From Nymphaea colorata (Eukaryota; Streptophyta; Magnoliopsida; Nymphaeales; Nymphaeaceae): a DNA stretch of 64,000 bases. Below the pieces are notes generated by a model. The model saw only the letters and a program-made list of their open reading frames with translations. It did no database searches and was not told the origin of the DNA. This document shows positions 59,620 through 64,000 of the stretch, piece after piece (position 1 is the first letter of the stretch; the number at the start of each line of letters is the position of its first letter). Location of the stretch: assembly GCF_008831285.2 (NCBI RefSeq), contig NC_045150.1:3920001-3984000 (forward strand), given 5' to 3'. The position numbers were made by a program, and so were the translations under genes.

Positions 59620-60213
59620 CTAAGAGTTTGTCAATTTAATTGTATGGATGATCATATCCACTAGTTTTTTGTGTCAGGTCATCATATAAGCATGAGTTAC
59701 TTTTCTTGCATCCTGTTATTGATTATATTATTTGATCATATGTCCAAAATGGTTCATATACTTGAGTATATGATCAGTTAATTTGGTTCTATGAAATAAG
59801 TAGCTCAACCATGTGCATATTATAACTGCCAGATTTCAGTTAGATATAAGCTTAAGTTCCCAATTTTGTACCACTCAAAGCCAAGTTTCGATGTAAGAAG
59901 GGAATTCCAGTGTTTTAGCCTGATCACTTAATCTGCTTTGATTGAAAAAAAAAAAGCAAAACTGGAGCAAAACAGAATAACGGCATGAAAACTGGAGCGC
60001 ATTGACCTGTTCTCATGCATACATTTCTCATGTCTAGAAAGGAATTTCTCATTCAGACAACAAATGATTTAACCACCATTTTTTGCACAAACCCTGCCAC
60101 CATCTGTTTGGAATACAATACAATCATTCATAAAAGATAAATAAATAGGAACAGACCTGCTGAATCGCACATTGAAGCTTAGAGAGACAGAGAGAGCTAT
60201 GATAATATGTCAC

Positions 60214-60303
60214 CTTTGAAGATATCTCCTTTGTGCCAGCTTGAATTACAGTTGCGGCAGACTGGTTAGCAGAAGCAGCAACCAATGATAGCCGACCAAT
60301 GCC
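60214..60303 (-). pseudogene. 90-bp exon-like piece resembling plant ARF-GAP (AGD6/7 type), left arm
   Basis: Mirror of 61376-61465, described there. Confidence 0.5.
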
Positions 60304-60833
60304 CTTAACCAATAAAAGAGCAAATAAGACATCATTTTTTGTCACGTGCAGCTACCTCAACATACTAAACTCTCCTTCGAGAACAAGGAAGCGGAGAGAG
60401 GACTACTAGATAAGAAGGTAGCTTAGGTTAATTAAACAAGAGCGTCAACCCATCTATTGCAAATGCCTCAGCTTACACCTTAGCGTTCCAAAAATAATTT
60501 ATTGACGATATTGGAAACTCTTTAGCAATTTAAAACTAGGCATTATGCACCTAAACAGGTATATATTTACACAAGTACTATAATCCTGACAGGCAGCTTG
60601 ATTCTGAATTCCAACTGAAAAATCAAAAAAGCAGTATGATACCAGTGTATTGAGATTCAGCTGCACATTAGAACTGATTTTCCGTGTAATCAAGGAAAAG
60701 AAGAATGGCTTCCTTCAGCAAAATCTATTACATAAACCACATGAGAAATAACAGAAATCAGAAATTCTGCATCTAGAACAGAACAACAAAAGAGAACAGG
60801 AAATACTAGCTGATCAAGCTCAGCTGCCTATGA

Positions 60834-60845
60834 TTACTGTTACTG
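60834..60845. other. 12-nt spacer at the palindrome centre
   Basis: TTACTGTTACTG, itself two TTACTG repeats, separates the two arms. The innermost pairing is CAGCTGCCTATGA with TCATAGGCAGCTG. Confidence 0.97.
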
Positions 60846-61375
60846 TCATAGGCAGCTGAGCTTGATCAGCTAGTATTTCCTGTTCTCTTTTGTTGTTCTG
60901 TTCTAGATGCAGAATTTCTGATTTCTGTTATTTCTCATGTGGTTTATGTAATAGATTTTGCTGAAGGAAGCCATTCTTCTTTTCCTTGATTACACGGAAA
61001 ATCAGTTCTAATGTGCAGCTGAATCTCAATACACTGGTATCATACTGCTTTTTTGATTTTTCAGTTGGAATTCAGAATCAAGCTGCCTGTCAGGATTATA
61101 GTACTTGTGTAAATATATACCTGTTTAGGTGCATAATGCCTAGTTTTAAATTGCTAAAGAGTTTCCAATATCGTCAATAAATTATTTTTGGAACGCTAAG
61201 GTGTAAGCTGAGGCATTTGCAATAGATGGGTTGACGCTCTTGTTTAATTAACCTAAGCTACCTTCTTATCTAGTAGTCCTCTCTCTGCTTCCTTGTTCTC
61301 GAAGGAGAGTTTAGTATGTTGAGGTAGCTGCACGTGACAAAAAATGATGTCTTATTTGCTCTTTTATTGGTTAAG

Positions 61376-61465
61376 GGCATTGGTCGGCTATCATTGGTTG
61401 CTGCTTCTGCTAACCAGTCTGCCGCAACTGTAATTCAAGCTGGCACAAAGGAGATATCTTCAAAG
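61376..61465 (+). pseudogene. 90-bp exon-like piece resembling plant ARF-GAP (AGD6/7 type), right arm
   Basis: After TTGGTTAAG the frame reads GIGRLSLVAASANQSAATV and then IQAGTKEISSK, followed by GTGACA (donor). It is 30 codons, a multiple of three. From memory of the family, the segment GxGRLSLVAASAxQSAAxVxQxGTKExTSKV lies just downstream of the ArfGAP zinc-finger half in plant AGD6/AGD7-type ARF GTPase-activating proteins, which act on Golgi ARF1. The next expected block (KVREGGYD...NETVNVV) is not found nearby, and the zinc finger is absent, so only one or a few exons are here. Upstream the sequence reaches the palindrome centre within 530 bp, so any 5' exons are cut off. It is a captured or stranded gene fragment. 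Confidence 0.5.
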
Positions 61466-62059
61466 GTGACATATTATCATAGCTCTCTCTGTCTCTCTAA
61501 GCTTCAATGTGCGATTCAGCAGGTCTGTTCCTATTTATTTATCTTTTATGAATGATTGTATTGTATTCCAAACAGATGGTGGCAGGGTTTGTGCAAAAAA
61601 TGGTGGTTAAATCATTTGTTGTCTGAATGAGAAATTCCTTTCTAGACATGAGAAATGTATGCATGAGAACAGGTCAATGCGCTCCAGTTTTCATGCCGTT
61701 ATTCTGTTTTGCTCCAGTTTTGCTTTTTTTTTTTCAATCAAAGCAGATTAAGTGATCAGGCTAAAACACTGGAATTCCCTTCTTACATCGAAACTTGGCT
61801 TTGAGTGGTACAAAATTGGGAACTTAAGCTTATATCTAACTGAAATCTGGCAGTTATAATATGCACATGGTTGAGCTACTTATTTCATAGAACCAAATTA
61901 ACTGATCATATACTCAAGTATATGAACCATTTTGGACATATGATCAAATAATATAATCAATAACAGGATGCAAGAAAAGTAACTCATGCTTATATGATGA
62001 CCTGACACAAAAAACTAGTGGATATGATCATCCATACAATTAAATTGACAAACTCTTAG

Positions 62060-62293
62060 TTTTCGTGTACCACAGAGGAATCAGTAGCATCTGTATTTGA
62101 TGAAAATAGAACTCTGAGATTCACTGCAACTTACCTGAGCACTCCTAGAGTTGCAGATATATTTAGTTATTCCATGAAGCATATTGTGCTCGTCTGGAGA
62201 GCTAGAAAAGGGGAGTTGGTAAGTGGTACATATGTTGGACAGAGCCTGCGGATCAGTACAGCAAGCAACTCTGGAAGAACCCTCTCTATGTGA
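62060..62293 (+). pseudogene. Unassigned 77-codon open frame, exon-like
   Basis: The frame opens after TTAG (62056-62059), reads FSCTTEESVASVFDENRTLR, then FTATYLSTPRVADIFSYSMK, then HIVLVWRARKGEL, and ends at TGA 62291-62293. A strong donor GTAAGT follows GAGTTG at about 62218, so a real exon might end there. Residue composition looks like protein rather than intron, unlike the AT-rich surroundings. The opposite strand also has a good donor (CTCAG/GTAAGT, at 59543 in the left arm), which leaves the strand open. I do not recognise a family. Confidence 0.35.
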
Positions 62294-62971
62294 TTATTGT
62301 CAGTTCTAGTTTCACCTCTCACCCACTTTAATGTTAAATAGCAGAACCAGGTTGGACTTTTCCATCGATCGTGGGAAAGAGAATCAATAGATCAACAGTA
62401 AATAGGAAAAAGTCACCTGATTCCCTGAACATAATGTAAATCTACCTTTGTTTTTATCTTGTACTTGGCTTTGAGTGGTACTGTTGGAATTCCCTTCTTA
62501 CATCAACAACTGATACACAACAAAAAGGCTTGGCCTTTTATTCCTGTTAAAAGAGAGTTTTAAGTTTGAAACTACAAATACGTATTTTTTTCACACCTAA
62601 CATAATATCCCAAATATAAATAGTAAGCATTTTATAAGTGCCATAAAAGAACTGGTATTCTTTTCTGTGTGCTGCCATCTGAAATGAGAAGTCTAGCCAC
62701 TGTATTCATTTATTCGGTTTGGCAACCTGCTCCTCTTGATTTTAATTGAGGTTCATTTTGGCATCTTCCTTTTTTTTTTTCTTTTTGGTTAAATAAACAA
62801 AAATTCTTATAGATGTTTGCTTTTATTCTACAATGATCTAATAATAGTGTGGTAATCACTTGTTGCCTGTTAAAACATTGTTTCCCTTTTTTTTCAAGAA
62901 CAAGCATGATAACTGTATTTTACTGTATTCCTTTTTCTTGCCCTTTTCCCATTGTCGTTTATCATTTGTAG

Positions 62972-63028
62972 GCTACCAGCAGACCAATCGTAGCTTCCAT
63001 TGCAGCCCAGCAGCAGCTTCTCGTCGAG
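62972..63028 (+). pseudogene. 57-bp exon-like host gene piece (right arm)
   Basis: GCTACCAGCAGACCAATCGT through CTCGTCGAG is bounded by ATTTGTAG and GTAACATGG. Encodes ATSRPIVASIAAQQQLLVE in phase. It is the second exon candidate downstream of 61376-61465 on the same strand. Whether both come from one gene is unknown. Confidence 0.45.
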
Positions 63029-63767
63029 GTAACATGGCCCATCATAATTCTGTTTGCAATGGTTTTTCAGTTCTTCTTAGTTTTTACATAGCAAGTCCCA
63101 GACCGCCACACTGTTCATGAGTGTGTTAGCTGGTCCTGTAGTTCAGCTTCTGAGAATCTGAAGCTTAAGGAGCTTAATAAGTATAGTCTCCTGAAAATGT
63201 ACATTGAAGATCCAAATAGGCCAGGGCCTCATATTCACTTTGACGAGTACAACTGTCTGGATTCTAGACATCTCTAATATTTCCAAAGTGTAGCTATCCA
63301 CAGTTTCTCCAACCACAACTCCACCATTAGATGCGCAAGATCAATGCACTGCACTATAGCAAATAAGAGCCCCATTAATCCATAGAAAGGGGGGGGGGGG
63401 AAATGACCTTCTTGCTCCATGAGTTGCTTGTAATTGCTTTGATAATGTCCATTATATCATCACCAACGTGCACATGTCTTTGATGGGGCAGTGGCATCCG
63501 CATATTTGATTATCAACACCCAACATGATCGATTTCAGCATTTTATGTTTGTTAAATGTTTTATTATCAGACTCTTATTTTGGCCGAGTTCTAAATTTGT
63601 TGGTTCAATGGGGACTTCTTGATCGGTCTGTTCATTGCTTTAACATATTTGTTTACTTGATGTTGCTGATTGTATATTTGCTTATTTGCACAAGCAGTCA
63701 ATTGTTTAAACTTATTTCATGTAACTAAATTGTTTGATTTTCTTGTACTTCTATTTGTTAAACTTAG

Positions 63768-64000
63768 ATGAGTAGCCACCATGACAAACTACAGTGGGAT
63801 GAAGATCAAGTGCAGTTTTTATTTGACATAATGTTAGAGCAAGCAAAGATTCCAGGAATGCGAACATCAGGTGGACTAAAAGAAACTGCTATGAAGGTGG
63901 TTGAACAAAAAATGATAGAAGCATATGGACCAATGTTTACATTAGAGAAAATTCGAAACAAGTTGAAAAGAGCAAAACCTGACTTACAACTGATGAAAGA
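63768..64000 (+). CDS. Myb/SANT-like Harbinger protein, second copy, cut by window end
   Basis: Inverted duplicate of the first 77 codons of the ORF at 57911-57087. It starts MSSHHDKLQWDEDQVQFLFD, and the DNA appears identical to the mirrored copy as far as compared. The ATG follows TTAAACTTAG. Whether the remaining domain, transposase and TIR follow on the + strand cannot be seen here. Confidence 0.8.
   Translation, partial: MSSHHDKLQWDEDQVQFLFDIMLEQAKIPGMRTSGGLKETAMKVVEQKMIEAYGPMFTLEKIRNKLKRAKPDLQLMK

Larger units (their letters stand above)
57679..60833. repeat. Left arm of giant near-perfect inverted repeat
   Basis: Every position x here pairs with 121679-x in the right arm. Checked landmarks obey this exactly: mirrored open frames 57951/63728, 58559/63120, 60124/61555 and 60499/61180, the poly-C/poly-G run near 58279/63391, and the Myb ATG at 57911/63768. 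One substitution was seen (A at 58953, C at 62726, i.e. G when mirrored). No net indel. The arm may extend left of 57679, because the right arm is cut by the window edge. Confidence 0.97.
60846..64000. repeat. Right arm of giant near-perfect inverted repeat (truncated by window end)
   Basis: Reverse complement of 57679-60833, with the single observed difference at 62726. The arm continues past the window: its last base falls inside the Myb-like ORF. Confidence 0.97.

Noticed and set aside
61064-61100. Possible exon reading VGIQNQAACQD after TTTTTCAG
   Set aside because: Acceptor is good but no donor follows in a sensible frame, and the segment is too short to match anything.

Overview
The window is plant nuclear DNA, most likely from a flowering plant. 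It is AT-rich, full of microsatellites and transposable-element debris, and holds a decayed caulimovirid (plant pararetrovirus), a PIF/Harbinger DNA transposon with plant-type short introns, a histone H2B tail fragment and exon-like pieces resembling a plant ARF-GAP. No complete, confidently functional host gene is visible. The species cannot be named from the sequence.

Layout. 1-2590 is GC-rich and purine-rich on the + strand, with no recognisable gene. 2590-6900 is AT-rich debris with a four-copy tandem array at 5.2-5.85 kb. 6.9-15.5 kb is a rearranged endogenous caulimovirid: RNase H and a second ORF on +, protease and reverse-transcriptase pieces on -, and a 2.33-kb tandem duplication that carries an inversion junction. 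15.5-20.4 kb is mostly empty, with a hAT-like GC-rich patch, an H2B N-terminal fragment and a small MITE. 20.4-25.7 kb is an array of ~630-bp satellite units, each with an internal imperfect hairpin. 25.7-31.65 kb is single-copy flank that is duplicated, together with a second satellite array, at 46.74-54.42 kb. Between the two copies (31.65-46.7 kb) lie microsatellites, fold-back repeats, a SINE-like insertion with perfect 15-bp target-site duplications, remnants of an LTR-like repeat family with a tRNA-Met-type primer site, and MITEs.

The most striking part is 54.4-64.0 kb. A PIF/Harbinger element begins at 54423 directly after a TTA target site. It carries a three-exon DDE transposase, broken by one visible nonsense codon, and an intact Myb/SANT-like ORF. 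From within that Myb ORF the sequence enters a near-perfect inverted repeat with arms of at least 3155 bp (57679-60833 and 60846-64000) around a 12-nt spacer. I saw one mismatch and no net indels. The arms carry mirrored exon-like host gene pieces and the start of the Myb ORF, and the right arm runs off the window. This is either a very young giant fold-back, possibly a composite Harbinger element with a TIR at each end and captured gene pieces, or an assembly fold-back. The position of the predicted right TIR (about 67256) would decide.

No operon-like cooperation exists here. The transposase and Myb-like protein would act together in Harbinger mobility. The viral frames are dead. The satellite arrays and flanks record a segmental duplication later interrupted by the Harbinger insertion.
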